A DNA stretch of 56,257 nt from Cupriavidus sp. (lineage in GTDB: Bacteria; Pseudomonadota; Gammaproteobacteria; Burkholderiales; Burkholderiaceae), in contig JAPSLP010000034.1 of the NCBI GenBank assembly GCA_031180665.1, positions 1-56,257 on the forward strand. Direction: 5' to 3'. Below the pieces are notes generated by a model. It was given only the letters and a program-made list of their open reading frames with translations. It searched no databases and had not been told where the DNA came from. This document shows, one piece after another, positions 33,207-41,368 of the stretch. The position numbers were made by a program, and so were the translations under genes. Numbering within the stretch: the stretch's first letter is position 1; the number at the start of each line of letters is the position of its first letter.

Positions 33207-33308
33207 CGCCGCGCCCCTGCCCCGGCAAAAAGACCAAGGCACCCGAGGCAGGCGCGCCAGTCAGGGGCGCAAATCGGCGCGCGACCCAGGCCCCGACTCA
33301 GCCCCCGC

Positions 33309-33785
33309 TCAGCCCCCGATCGGCAGCGGCGCCCCGCTCTTGACCTCGCACAGCACGATGCTGGAGCGGATGCCGGTCACGCCCGGCAGCCGGAATATCA
33401 CGTCATGCAGGAAGGCATCGTAGGCGCGGATGTCCGGCGTCAGCACCTTCAGCAGATAGTCGGCCTGGCCGGTGGTGCGATAGCACTCGACGATCGCCGT
33501 GCAGCGGCGCACCGCGGCCTCGAATTCGTCGACCACGGTCTCGCTGTGGCGGGTCAGATTGATCTCGGCCAGCACGCAGTTCGACAGCCCGACCCGCTCG
33601 CGGTCGACCCACACCGTGTAGTTGCGGATCACCCCGCTCTCCTCCATCGCCTTGAGCCGCTTCCAGCAGGGCGTGACCGAAAGGCCCACCGCGCCGGCCA
33701 GCTGCTGCAGCGACTGGCGCGCGTCGCGCTGCAGCTCCGCGAGGATGCGGCGCGAGTACTCGTCCAGAACCTCTTCGTTCTTCAT
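33309..33785 (-). CDS. Lrp/AsnC-family transcriptional regulator
   Basis: This 158-residue protein has an N-terminal helix-turn-helix (LDEYSRRILAELQRDARQSL followed by LAGAVGLSVTPCWKRLKAME). The C-terminal RAM/AsnC ligand domain (YRTTGQADYLLKVLTPDIRAYDAFL) completes it. These are octameric or dimeric regulators that respond to amino acids. It is divergent from the indolepyruvate oxidoreductase gene with a palindrome between them, so it probably controls that gene in response to an aromatic or branched amino acid or its 2-oxo acid. Confidence 0.93.
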   Translation of the reverse strand: MKNEEVLDEYSRRILAELQRDARQSLQQLAGAVGLSVTPCWKRLKAMEESGVIRNYTVWVDRERVGLSNCVLAEINLTRHSETVVDEFEAAVRRCTAIVECYRTTGQADYLLKVLTPDIRAYDAFLHDVIFRLPGVTGIRSSIVLCEVKSGAPLPIGG

Positions 33786-33838
33786 ATCGCCCGATATCGA
33801 GATGGGTTTTCTTCAATCTAGGCCCTGGCGGCAAAATT

Positions 33839-33854
33839 GAGAAATCCATTTCTC
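33839..33854. promoter_or_regulatory. Candidate Lrp-type operator between the regulator and the oxidoreductase
   Basis: GAGAAAT-CC-ATTTCTC is a perfect 16-bp palindrome. ATTGAGAAATCCAT (33836-33849) is also an imperfect inverted copy of ATGGGTTTTCTTCAAT (33802-33817). AT-rich dyads in tandem before a divergent Lrp gene fit this family's binding habit. Confidence 0.6.
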
Positions 33855-33974
33855 CGATCGCGTGCCTAACATGGTCTTCAGGACATGGGCCTGGAGAGGG
33901 CCGGCACACAGGCCCCGCATCGTCGGCCGCGCATCGTCGACAGCGCGGCCGGGACGCCGCCAGCGGGCCGAAGA

Positions 33975-34046
33975 GAGGCTGGCCAGCAGGCCGAGGAAGA
34001 GGCCGGCCCGCAGGCCGAGGAAGAGGCCGGCCCGCAGGCCGAATGG
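33975..34046. repeat. Three 24-bp tandem repeats reaching the oxidoreductase ribosome-binding site
   Basis: Units start at 33975, 33999 and 34023. The core is GAGGCCGGCCCGCAGGCCGA; unit 1 has two substitutions and unit 3 ends differently. The last unit runs directly into the GGAGG before the ATG at 34055. Copy-number change would alter the leader just upstream of the start. Confidence 0.9.
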
Positions 34047-34054
34047 AGGCTGCG

Positions 34055-37000
34055 ATGGACGCTGTGACGGAACCCGGCACGCTGCGCACCGACTATCGAC
34101 TGTCGGACAACCTGACCGCGCCCACGGGCCAGGTCTTTCTGAGCGGCACGCAGGCGCTGGTCCGCCTGGTGCTCGAGCAGGCGCGGCGAGACCGCGCCGC
34201 GGGCCTGGGCACCGCCGGCTTCGTCAGCGGCTATCGCGGCTCCCCGCTCGGCATGGTCGACCAGGCGATGTGGAAGGCCGCGCCGCTGCTCGATGCCGCC
34301 GGCGTGCGCTTCCTGCCGGCGATCAACGAAGAGCTCGCCGCCACCGCGGTGCTCGGCACCCAGCAGGTCGAGGGCGACCCGCAACGTACCGTCGATGCGG
34401 TCTTCAGCCTCTGGTATGGCAAGGGACCCGGCGTCGATCGCGCCGGCGATGCGCTCAAGCATGGCAATGCCTACGGCAGCTCGCCCCACGGCGGCGTGCT
34501 GGTGGTGGCCGGCGACGACCATGGCTGCGTGTCGTCGTCGATGTCGCACCAGAGCGATTTCGCGATGCAGGCCTGGTCGATGCCGGTGCTGGCCCCGGCC
34601 GATGTCGCCGAGTATCTGGAGTTCGGGCTCTACGGCTGGGCGCTGTCCCGTTACTCCGGCAACTGGGTCGGTTTCACCGCGCTGTCCGAGACCGTCGAGA
34701 GCGCGATGACCGTCGACCTCGATGCGATCCACGCCCGCGTCGCCTGCTGGCAGGATGCCGACGCGATACGCCGGGCCACCGGCCATATGCCGCCGCCCGA
34801 CGGCCTGCACTATCGCTGGCCCGACCTGCCGTCGCCGCGCATCGAGCAGCGGCTCGGCGCCAAGCTCGACGCGGTACGCGCCTTCGCCCGCGTCAACAGC
34901 ATCGATCGCATGGTGGTCGAAGCCGACGAGGCCCGCGCCGGCATCGTGACCTGCGGCAAGGCGCATCACGATCTGATGGAAGTGTTCCGGCGCCTGGGCA
35001 CCTCGACGCAAGCGCTGGCCGACGCGGGCATTCGCGTCTACAAGCTCGGACTGGCCTGGCCGGTCGAGCCGACCCGGCTGCTGGCCTTCGCGCGCGGCCT
35101 AGAAGAGATCCTGGTGGTCGAGGAAAAGGGCCCGCTGGTGGAGCGGCAGCTGCAGGCGCTGTTCTACAACGCGCCCGACGGCGTGCGCCCCGCGATCGCC
35201 GGCAAGCTCGGCATCGATGGCCGGCCGCTGTTGCCCGAGCGCGAGGAAATGCGGCCATCGCGGCTGATGCAGCCGGTGGCCGACTGGCTGGCCCGCCTCA
35301 GCCGCGGCCTGGACCGGCGCGAACTGGTGCCGCAGTTCAGCGAACACGCGCTGCTGTCCAATGCGGCCGACGGCATCCGCCGCCAGCCCTACTTCTGCCC
35401 CGGCTGTCCGCACAACACCTCGACCCGCGTCCCGGAGGGCTCGCGCGCGCAGGCCGGCATCGGCTGCCACTTCATGGCGAGCTGGATGAACCGCGAGACC
35501 TCGGGGCTGATCCAGATGGGCGGCGAAGGGGTCGACTGGGTCGCGCACAGCCGCTTCACCGCGACGCCGCATGTGTTCCAGAACCTCGGCGACGGTACCT
35601 ACTATCACTCGGGCTATCTGGCGATCCGCCAGTCGGTGGCCGCGCGCACCAACGTGACCTACAAGATCCTGTGCAACGACGCGGTGGCGATGACCGGCGG
35701 GCAGCCGGTCGATGGCCCGCTCGACGTCGAGGCGATCGCGCGCCAGGTCAGCGCCGAAGGGGTCGCGCGCGTCGCCGTGGTCAGCGATCGCATCGACGTG
35801 CATCGCCGCCGCCGCGTCCGCTTTCCGGCGGGCACCACCTTCCATCCGCGCGAGGCGCTCGATGCGGTGCAGCGCGAACTGCGCGAGGTGCCGGGCGTGA
35901 CCGTGCTGCTGTACGAGCAGACCTGCGCCGCCGAACTGCGCCGCCGCCGCAAGAGCGGCCGCGCGCCGGCGCCGGCGCGGCAGGTCTTCATCAACGAGGC
36001 GGTATGCGAGGGCTGCGGCGACTGCAGCGTGCAGTCCAACTGCCTGGCGGTGCAGCCGGTCGAGACCGCGCTCGGCCGCAAGCGCCAGATCGACCAGGCG
36101 AGCTGCAATCACGACGAGTCGTGCATCAAGGGCTTCTGCCCGAGCTTCGTCACCGTCGAGGGCGCGACGCTGCGCCACCCGGTGGGACACGAGCGCGGTG
36201 CGACGGCGCTGCGCCAGCGGGCCGCCGCCTTGCGCGAGCCGGCGCCGCGGCTCGGCCCCGGGCCCTTCGACATCCTGGTGGTCGGTGTCGGCGGTACCGG
36301 GGTGGTGACGGTTGGCGCGCTGATCGCGATGGCCGCGCATCTGGAGCGGCGCGTGGCGAGCGTGCTCGACTTCATGGGCTTCGCGCAGAAGGGCGGCGCC
36401 GTGCTGTCCTTCGTGCGGCTCGCGCAGAGCCGGCAATGGCTGAACCAGGCGCGCATCGACGCCCAGCAGGCCGATGCGGTGCTGGCCTGCGATCTTGCGG
36501 TCGGCGCCTCGCCCGACGTGCTGCAGACGGTCGCGCCGCGGCGCACGCAGATCGTCGCCAATACCCATCCGACGCCGGTCGCCGAATTCCAGCGCAATCC
36601 GGATGCCGACCTGCATGCCGATGCGCTGCTCGCCAAGCTGCGCCACGCCACCGGCTCGGGCGGCATCGACACGCTGGACGCCCAGGCGCTCGCCACCGCC
36701 TTCCTCGGCGATACGGTCGCCGCCAATATCGTGGTGCTCGGCTTTGCCTGGCAGAAGGGCCTGGTGCCGGTCTCCCTGGCGGCGCTGACGCGGGCGATCG
36801 AATTGAACGGCGTGGCGGTGGACGCCAATCTGGAGGCGCTGGCGCTGGGGCGCCTGGCGGCCGGCGATCCGCTCGCGCTGACGCGGCTGCGCGGGGGCGA
36901 TGGCAAACCCGACGGCCTCGCCCTGGTCGCGACCGAGCCCGGGGCGACATCGGCCACGCCGCTGCCGCAGCTGATCGCCGAGCGCGTCGCGCTGCTGACG

Positions 37001-37732
37001 GCCTACCAGGACGCCGCCTACGCGGCGCGCTATACCGCGCTGGTCGAGGCCGTGCAGGGCGCGGAGAGTGCCCTTGGCGAGGCCGGACGCGAGCGCCGGC
37101 TGACCCGTGCGGTCGCCGAGCAGTTCGCGCGCCTGATGGCGTACAAGGACGAATACGAGGTCGCACGGCTGCACAGCGATCCGGCCTTCCGGCAGGCGCT
37201 GCGCGAGCGCTTCGACGGCCCGCTGCGGCTGCGCTTCCATCTGGCGCCGCCGCTGCTGTCGCGCCCCGGCAAGCATGGCGAGCCGCCGCCCAAGATGGCG
37301 ATCGGCGCCTGGCTATGGCCGATGATGGGATGGCTCGCCAAGGGCAAGCGGCTGCGCGGCACCCGCTTCGACCCGTTCGGCAGGACCGCGGAGCGCAGGC
37401 TAGAGCGGCAGTCCATCGTCGACTACGAAGCGCGCATCCGCGCCCTGCTGCCGGCGTTGACAGAGGCGCGGCTGCCGATCGCCGTCGAGATCGCGCAGTT
37501 GCCTGCCAAGGTACGCGGCTTCGGCCACATCAAGCTGGCCGCTCACGCTGTTGCCACCGCACGTGCGGCCGAGCTGCTGCATCGCTTCGACGCGCAGCGC
37601 TATCCGCGCCCGGACAGCGCGCATGGCGCCAATGGCGCGGGCCAACTGAGGGGGATTCCGATCCGGTTGGCGGACGCAAAGTCGGACGCGCAGGCGGACG
37701 CAAAAACGGCGCGCACCGGCGCGCCGCATTGA
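34055..37732 (+). CDS. Fused indolepyruvate ferredoxin oxidoreductase (IorA-IorB type)
   Basis: This 1225-residue protein oxidatively decarboxylates aryl- or branched 2-oxo acids to acyl-CoA with thiamine diphosphate and iron-sulfur clusters. The N-terminal two-thirds has FVSGYRGSPLGMVD. CPGCPHNTSTRVPEG follows before the TPP region IGCHFMASWMNRETSGLIQMGGEG. The 4Fe-4S segment has EAVCEGCGDCSVQSNC. The C-terminal third is the gamma-like domain starting VVGVGGTGVVTVGALI. The single-chain form is common in Burkholderiales. GGAGG precedes the ATG at 34055; the ATG at 34043 is an in-frame alternative. It is divergent from an Lrp-type regulator and probably acts in aromatic amino acid catabolism. 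Confidence 0.92.
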   Translation: MDAVTEPGTLRTDYRLSDNLTAPTGQVFLSGTQALVRLVLEQARRDRAAGLGTAGFVSGYRGSPLGMVDQAMWKAAPLLDAAGVRFLPAINEELAATAVLGTQQVEGDPQRTVDAVFSLWYGKGPGVDRAGDALKHGNAYGSSPHGGVLVVAGDDHGCVSSSMSHQSDFAMQAWSMPVLAPADVAEYLEFGLYGWALSRYSGNWVGFTALSETVESAMTVDLDAIHARVACWQDADAIRRATGHMPPPDGLHYRWPDLPSPRIEQRLGAKLDAVRAFARVNSIDRMVVEADEARAGIVTCGKAHHDLMEVFRRLGTSTQALADAGIRVYKLGLAWPVEPTRLLAFARGLEEILVVEEKGPLVERQLQALFYNAPDGVRPAIAGKLGIDGRPLLPEREEMRPSRLMQPVADWLARLSRGLDRRELVPQFSEHALLSNAADGIRRQPYFCPGCPHNTSTRVPEGSRAQAGIGCHFMASWMNRETSGLIQMGGEGVDWVAHSRFTATPHVFQNLGDGTYYHSGYLAIRQSVAARTNVTYKILCNDAVAMTGGQPVDGPLDVEAIARQVSAEGVARVAVVSDRIDVHRRRRVRFPAGTTFHPREALDAVQRELREVPGVTVLLYEQTCAAELRRRRKSGRAPAPARQVFINEAVCEGCGDCSVQSNCLAVQPVETALGRKRQIDQASCNHDESCIKGFCPSFVTVEGATLRHPVGHERGATALRQRAAALREPAPRLGPGPFDILVVGVGGTGVVTVGALIAMAAHLERRVASVLDFMGFAQKGGAVLSFVRLAQSRQWLNQARIDAQQADAVLACDLAVGASPDVLQTVAPRRTQIVANTHPTPVAEFQRNPDADLHADALLAKLRHATGSGGIDTLDAQALATAFLGDTVAANIVVLGFAWQKGLVPVSLAALTRAIELNGVAVDANLEALALGRLAAGDPLALTRLRGGDGKPDGLALVATEPGATSATPLPQLIAERVALLTAYQDAAYAARYTALVEAVQGAESALGEAGRERRLTRAVAEQFARLMAYKDEYEVARLHSDPAFRQALRERFDGPLRLRFHLAPPLLSRPGKHGEPPPKMAIGAWLWPMMGWLAKGKRLRGTRFDPFGRTAERRLERQSIVDYEARIRALLPALTEARLPIAVEIAQLPAKVRGFGHIKLAAHAVATARAAELLHRFDAQRYPRPDSAHGANGAGQLRGIPIRLADAKSDAQADAKTARTGAPH

Positions 37733-37795
37733 GAGGAATAGCGAGAGGAAGTCGGGCGGCCGTCGGCGGGCCGCCGCGGAGGCGGGAGCGCCGGC

Positions 37796-38230
37796 TTACT
37801 GGCGCGCGGCGACGGCGCGGTGGTACTCGACGTGGCGCAGCAGATAGGCGCGGACCTTGTCCTCGGTATCGCGGCCGACCCGGTCGGCCGCCTGGCGCGC
37901 CGAACGCTTGCCGTGAGCCGACGACATCTGGCCATCCAGATATTCGCGGAACGACGTGCGCACGGCATCGAGCTCGCCGCGGCAGTCGCGCAGCGCATCG
38001 TTGACCACCGCCTGGGTCGTGCCCGGCTTGGCCGAGCGGGCTTCGGCCTTCTCGCGGGCGCAATCGGTGTATTGCTGCCGCTTTTTCTGCCACTCGGGCG
38101 GCGGCCCGGAGGCGACCTGGCTCTCGGCAGCGGCGGTGGCGGCAGCGGCGGCCTGCTGGTCCGAGGGCGCATGCGAGGCGCACGCGCCGACCAGCAGGAT
38201 GGCGGGGATCAGGGCAAGAACTTTAGGCAT
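37796..38230 (-). CDS. Small periplasmic lipoprotein of unknown function
   Basis: This 144-residue protein starts MPKVLALIPAILLVGAC, a lipoprotein signal with Cys at about residue 17. A short Ala-rich linker follows, and then a helical charged domain (CAREKAEARSAKPGTTQAVVNDAL, with FREYLDGQM further on) containing two Cys (in YTDCAREK and LRDCRGEL). I recognise no characterised family. It is convergent with the oxidoreductase gene and divergent from the SYLF lipoprotein gene. The open frame upstream of the ATG at 38230 was rejected because the signal peptide begins there. Confidence 0.75.
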   Translation of the reverse strand: MPKVLALIPAILLVGACASHAPSDQQAAAAATAAAESQVASGPPPEWQKKRQQYTDCAREKAEARSAKPGTTQAVVNDALRDCRGELDAVRTSFREYLDGQMSSAHGKRSARQAADRVGRDTEDKVRAYLLRHVEYHRAVAARQ

Positions 38231-38488
38231 GCCGCATGGTAGCGCCGGCGTCGGACATCGCAACACCTCGTTACATCGCGTTGCATTGGCGCCGCAAAAA
38301 AGTGCCGTGTAGGACAGACACTACCCCGGCTGGGCGGGAAGTCCTACAGCAGTAGCGTCCCGCACTTTGTATATTGCACAAACGGAGGGCAGCGTGATGG
38401 CGCCCATTTGCCTGGTCCAACGACCCTCGGCCGTGGCGCGGCATCCTGGTTGGCATCGCAGTGATTGACAGGAACAAAGGAGAACAAC

Positions 38489-39085
38489 ATGGAACGTAGG
38501 GCATTCCTGAACGCCAGTGCGGGTCTCGGTTTGGCGGTGGCCGGCAGCGGCCTGCTGTTGGGCGCATGTACCACCACGCGCGATTCGGCCACGACCCCGG
38601 CGGAGAAGACGACGCGCCGCCGTGAAATCGATTCCGGCGTTCAAAACACGCTGGATCGGCTGTACAGCTCGGTGAACGGCTCGCGCGATCTGGCGTCGCG
38701 CGCCCGGGGCATCCTGGTGTTTCCGCGCACGCTGTCGGCCGGCTTCTTCGTCGGCGGCGAATATGGCGACGGCGCGCTGCGCGTGGGCAATACCACCCGC
38801 GGCTATTACCGCACCATCTCCGGTTCGCTGGGCTGGCAGATCGGCGCGCAATCGAAGGCGCTGATCTTCATGTTCATGAACCAGCAGGCGCTCGACAAAT
38901 TCCTGGCCAGCGAGGGCTGGACCGCAGGGGTCGACGCTACCGTGGCAGTCGCCAAGGTCGGCGCCAACGGCGCGCTCGATACCAATACCGTGCAGCAGCC
39001 GGTGGTCGGTTTCGCGTTGACCAATGCGGGCCTGATGGCGGGCCTGAGCCTCGAAGGCACCAAGATCACCAAGCTGGACCTGTAA
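38489..39085 (+). CDS. SYLF/Ysc84-domain lipoprotein
   Basis: This 198-residue protein has a lipoprotein signal (LLLGACTTT, Cys at about residue 27). A SYLF domain follows, with ARGILVFPRTLSAGFFVGGEYGDGALRV and SGSLGWQIGAQSKALIFMF. In eukaryotes the domain binds lipids; bacterial copies are mostly uncharacterised outer-membrane or periplasmic proteins. AAAGGAG lies 6-7 nt before the ATG at 38489. The 258-bp gap upstream contains the dyad GTAGGAC...GTCCTAC around 38310-38346. A terminator follows the gene. Confidence 0.9.
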   Translation: MERRAFLNASAGLGLAVAGSGLLLGACTTTRDSATTPAEKTTRRREIDSGVQNTLDRLYSSVNGSRDLASRARGILVFPRTLSAGFFVGGEYGDGALRVGNTTRGYYRTISGSLGWQIGAQSKALIFMFMNQQALDKFLASEGWTAGVDATVAVAKVGANGALDTNTVQQPVVGFALTNAGLMAGLSLEGTKITKLDL

Positions 39086-39121
39086 GGCGCCTCCTCCGCT
39101 GGTGATGTCTTGCAGCGCCTC

Positions 39122-39158
39122 GCGCCGCGGCCCTTGGCAGGGGGCCGCGGCGCTTTTT
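39122..39158 (+). terminator. Rho-independent terminator of the SYLF lipoprotein gene
   Basis: A 12-bp perfect stem GCGCCGCGGCCC/GGGCCGCGGCGC (39122-39133 with 39142-39153) is followed by five T (39154-39158). Confidence 0.92.
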
Positions 39159-39286
39159 CGTTTCGGTGGCGCCGGCACGCCCTGCTCCGCTTTCTTTCCC
39201 GGCCATGCGACAACGTACGCGACACCGGCAACGCCAAGCCGCTAGAATTCGTCCCTTTCGCCAACTGGCCGAGGTGCCGAATTCCC

Positions 39287-40186
39287 ATGTGGTTCAAGAA
39301 TCTTCAGCTACACCGCTTCTCCGCACCCTGGAACAAGGACGCCGACGAAGTCGAGGCCTGCCTCGCCTCGCACGCCTTCTATCCGGGTACCAGCCTCGAA
39401 ATGCAGACCCAGGGTTGGGCCTCGCCGCGCGATAACGGCGCGCTGGTGCATCGTGTGGGCAAGCAGATGCTGCTGACCATGCGCGCCGAGAAGAAGCTGC
39501 TGCCGGCCACCGTGGTCAATCAGGTGACCAAGGCGCGCGCCGCCGAACTCGAGGAGCAGCAAGGCTACAAGCCGGGCCGCAAGCAGCTGCGCGAGCTGAA
39601 GGAACAGATCACCGAAGAGCTGCTGCCGCGCGCCTTCAGCATCCGCCGCGATACCCGGGTCTGGATCGACCCGGAGCGCGGCTGGCTGGCGATCGACGCC
39701 GCCTCGGCGATCAAGGCCGACGAGGTCCGCACGCTGCTGTTCAAGGCGCTGGATCCGCTGCCGCTGACGTCGCTGCAGGTCAACCAGTCGCCGGTGGCGG
39801 CGATGACCGGCTGGCTCGCCGACGACGCAGCGCCGGCCGGCTTTTCCGTCGATCAGGAAATCGAGCTGCAGGCCAGCGCCGAGAGCAAGGCGACCGTTCG
39901 CTATGTCCGCCATCCGCTCGATGCCGAAGAGCTGCGCCGCCATATCGCCGCGGGCAAGCGCTGCACGCGCCTGGCGATGACCTGGAACGACCGCGTCTCG
40001 TTCGTGCTGACCGACGCGCTGGCGATCAAGCGCGTGGCGCCACTCGATGTGGTCAAGGAACAGATCGACGGCACCATGAGCGACGAGGACGAGCGCTTCG
40101 ATGCGGACTTTGCGCTGATGGCCGGCGAGCTGTCGGCCATGCTGGGCGATCTGACCGAGGCGCTCGGCGGCGAACGGCAGGGCTGA
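39287..40186 (+). CDS. rdgC: Nucleoid-associated recombination protein RdgC
   Basis: This 299-residue ring-forming DNA-binding protein limits RecA loading. The N-terminus MWFKNLQLHRFSAPW is typical of RdgC. Further features are LVNQVTKARAAELEEQQGYKPG-type sequence, then TRLAMTWNDRVSFVLTDALAIKRV and FDADFALMAGELSAMLGDL. Length equals the family norm (about 300). TAGAAT at 39243-39248 is a candidate -10. The gene is monocistronic and is followed by a hairpin at 40209. Confidence 0.95.
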   Translation: MWFKNLQLHRFSAPWNKDADEVEACLASHAFYPGTSLEMQTQGWASPRDNGALVHRVGKQMLLTMRAEKKLLPATVVNQVTKARAAELEEQQGYKPGRKQLRELKEQITEELLPRAFSIRRDTRVWIDPERGWLAIDAASAIKADEVRTLLFKALDPLPLTSLQVNQSPVAAMTGWLADDAAPAGFSVDQEIELQASAESKATVRYVRHPLDAEELRRHIAAGKRCTRLAMTWNDRVSFVLTDALAIKRVAPLDVVKEQIDGTMSDEDERFDADFALMAGELSAMLGDLTEALGGERQG

Positions 40187-40208
40187 CGCCAGCCTCGTCG
40201 GTATCGAT

Positions 40209-40234
40209 CAGGGCCGGCGTCGATGCCGGCCCTG
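40209..40234. repeat. Hairpin after rdgC
   Basis: Perfect 10-bp stem CAGGGCCGGC/GCCGGCCCTG with a 6-nt loop. No T-run. It lies between the convergent rdgC and pentapeptide-repeat genes and may end one or both transcripts. Confidence 0.65.
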
Positions 40235-40241
40235 GCTCGGC

Positions 40242-40297
40242 GAGTCGGCGACTCGGCGACTCGGCGACTCGGCGACTCGGCGACTCGGCGACTCAGC
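40242..40297. repeat. Seven 8-bp tandem repeats after the pentapeptide gene
   Basis: One GAGTCGGC, then five perfect GACTCGGC units, then one GACTCAGC. Degenerate GGCTCAGC units continue to the pentapeptide gene stop at 40313. An 8-bp unit is frameshifting if read, but it lies outside coding DNA here. Confidence 0.92.
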
Positions 40298-40312
40298 CAG
40301 CGGCTCAGCGGC

Positions 40313-41089
40313 TCAGCGGACCGGATGTCGCTCGGCCCGCGCCGGTGCGCACTGCTCCAGCACGTTCTCCACGCCCGGCATGCCGGCAAACAGCGGATGC
40401 ACCGAAACCAGCGCACGCAGCTCGGCGGGCAGCATGGCGCGGTCCCTGCGCGCCAGCGTCGCGGCCTGCTGCAGGGCGCCGAGGACCTGTTCCGTCAGCG
40501 CGCGCCGCAGCCCCGCATGACGCGGGTCGATGGTCGCGATCGATTGCAGCGCCAATGCCAGCACGCTGGGCCGCGCCACCCGTGCCAGCGTCTCCGCGGC
40601 GATCGTGAGGCGCGCCCCATCGAGCTGCGCACCGCTGAAGTCGGTCCACGCCAGGCTGATGTCGCGCAGCGTCGCCCGCTGCAGGTTGGCGCCGTTGAAA
40701 CGCAGGTGCGATACGCCGGCGACCGGCGGATCGGCACCAGCGAGATCGGCATTGCTGAAATCGAAGGCCAGCGCCATCAGCGGCGTCTCGTCGCGCGGGT
40801 CCAGGCTCACGCCACGCAGCAGGGCGCTGCGCTGTGCGGCGGTAGACGACGGGGCCTGCGAGGCGTCGTCCGCCCGCAGCCCGACCAGTCGCCGGGCCAG
40901 GTCCAGGAAGCGCTGCCAGCTGTGCTGCCGTGGCACGGCATCGTGGCTCGATGAGACGGCCTGGCCCGCGTCATGGACCACGAGCTGGATACCGGCATGC
41001 AGCGGTTTCGCCGACGCGGTGGGGATCGCGCCGGTCTGCTCCGACGCGGAAGGCACGGCAACGCCGCGGTGGATACTGGGAATGGTCAT
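40313..41089 (-). CDS. Pentapeptide-repeat protein of unknown function
   Basis: This 258-residue protein has a pentapeptide-repeat block in the middle (about residues 108-160: FDFSNADLAGAD, LRFNGANLQRATL, then AWTDFSGAQLDGARL), interrupted and short. The C-terminal half is helical. The first 35 residues are rich in Ser/Thr/Ala/Pro with few acidic residues and no signal peptide. That composition is seen in type III effectors, but no hrp-box-like TTCG-N16-TTCG is found upstream and no secretion genes are nearby, so I do not call it one. GGAGA precedes the ATG at 41089. It is flanked on both sides by 8-bp repeats. Confidence 0.7.
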   Translation of the reverse strand: MTIPSIHRGVAVPSASEQTGAIPTASAKPLHAGIQLVVHDAGQAVSSSHDAVPRQHSWQRFLDLARRLVGLRADDASQAPSSTAAQRSALLRGVSLDPRDETPLMALAFDFSNADLAGADPPVAGVSHLRFNGANLQRATLRDISLAWTDFSGAQLDGARLTIAAETLARVARPSVLALALQSIATIDPRHAGLRRALTEQVLGALQQAATLARRDRAMLPAELRALVSVHPLFAGMPGVENVLEQCAPARAERHPVR

Positions 41090-41120
41090 GTCGGCTCTCC
41101 CGCTGTGGAATCGCGCTGCT

Positions 41121-41170
41121 GGGTCGAAGGGTCGAAGGCTCGATCCGGACGTTCGACTCGAAGGGTCGAA
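41121..41170. repeat. GGGTCGAA repeats upstream of the pentapeptide gene
   Basis: GGGTCGAA occurs in tandem at 41121-41128 and 41129-41136 and again at 41163-41170, with TTCGACTCGAA between them. They sit 32-81 nt upstream of the start, where a promoter would be. Confidence 0.7.
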
Positions 41171-41368
41171 TCGAATGGCAGCCATTGTTCCCGCGGCGGA
41201 GACGGCCGACCATGCCGTTAGGGCCGCAGACTATCGATTTTGGTTTGCTCCTTGTGGCGTTGGTGACCCAGACCTCACGACGATGGGCCGACGCAACAAA
41301 AATGGTCCGCGCGGATCGGCGCAGACCTCAGGGTAAACACGATCTCGACGCAGATGGCCGGCAACCGC

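Noticed and set aside
33862..38004. A 1380-codon open frame in a different frame from the oxidoreductase
   Set aside because: It is an overlapping shadow: Arg/Ala/Gly-rich, no domain, and the real 1225-residue protein in the other frame has clear family motifs.
40313..41330. Type III effector control of the pentapeptide-repeat gene
   Set aside because: Several TTCG words occur upstream, but none are spaced 16 nt apart as in an hrp box, and no secretion system genes are in the window.
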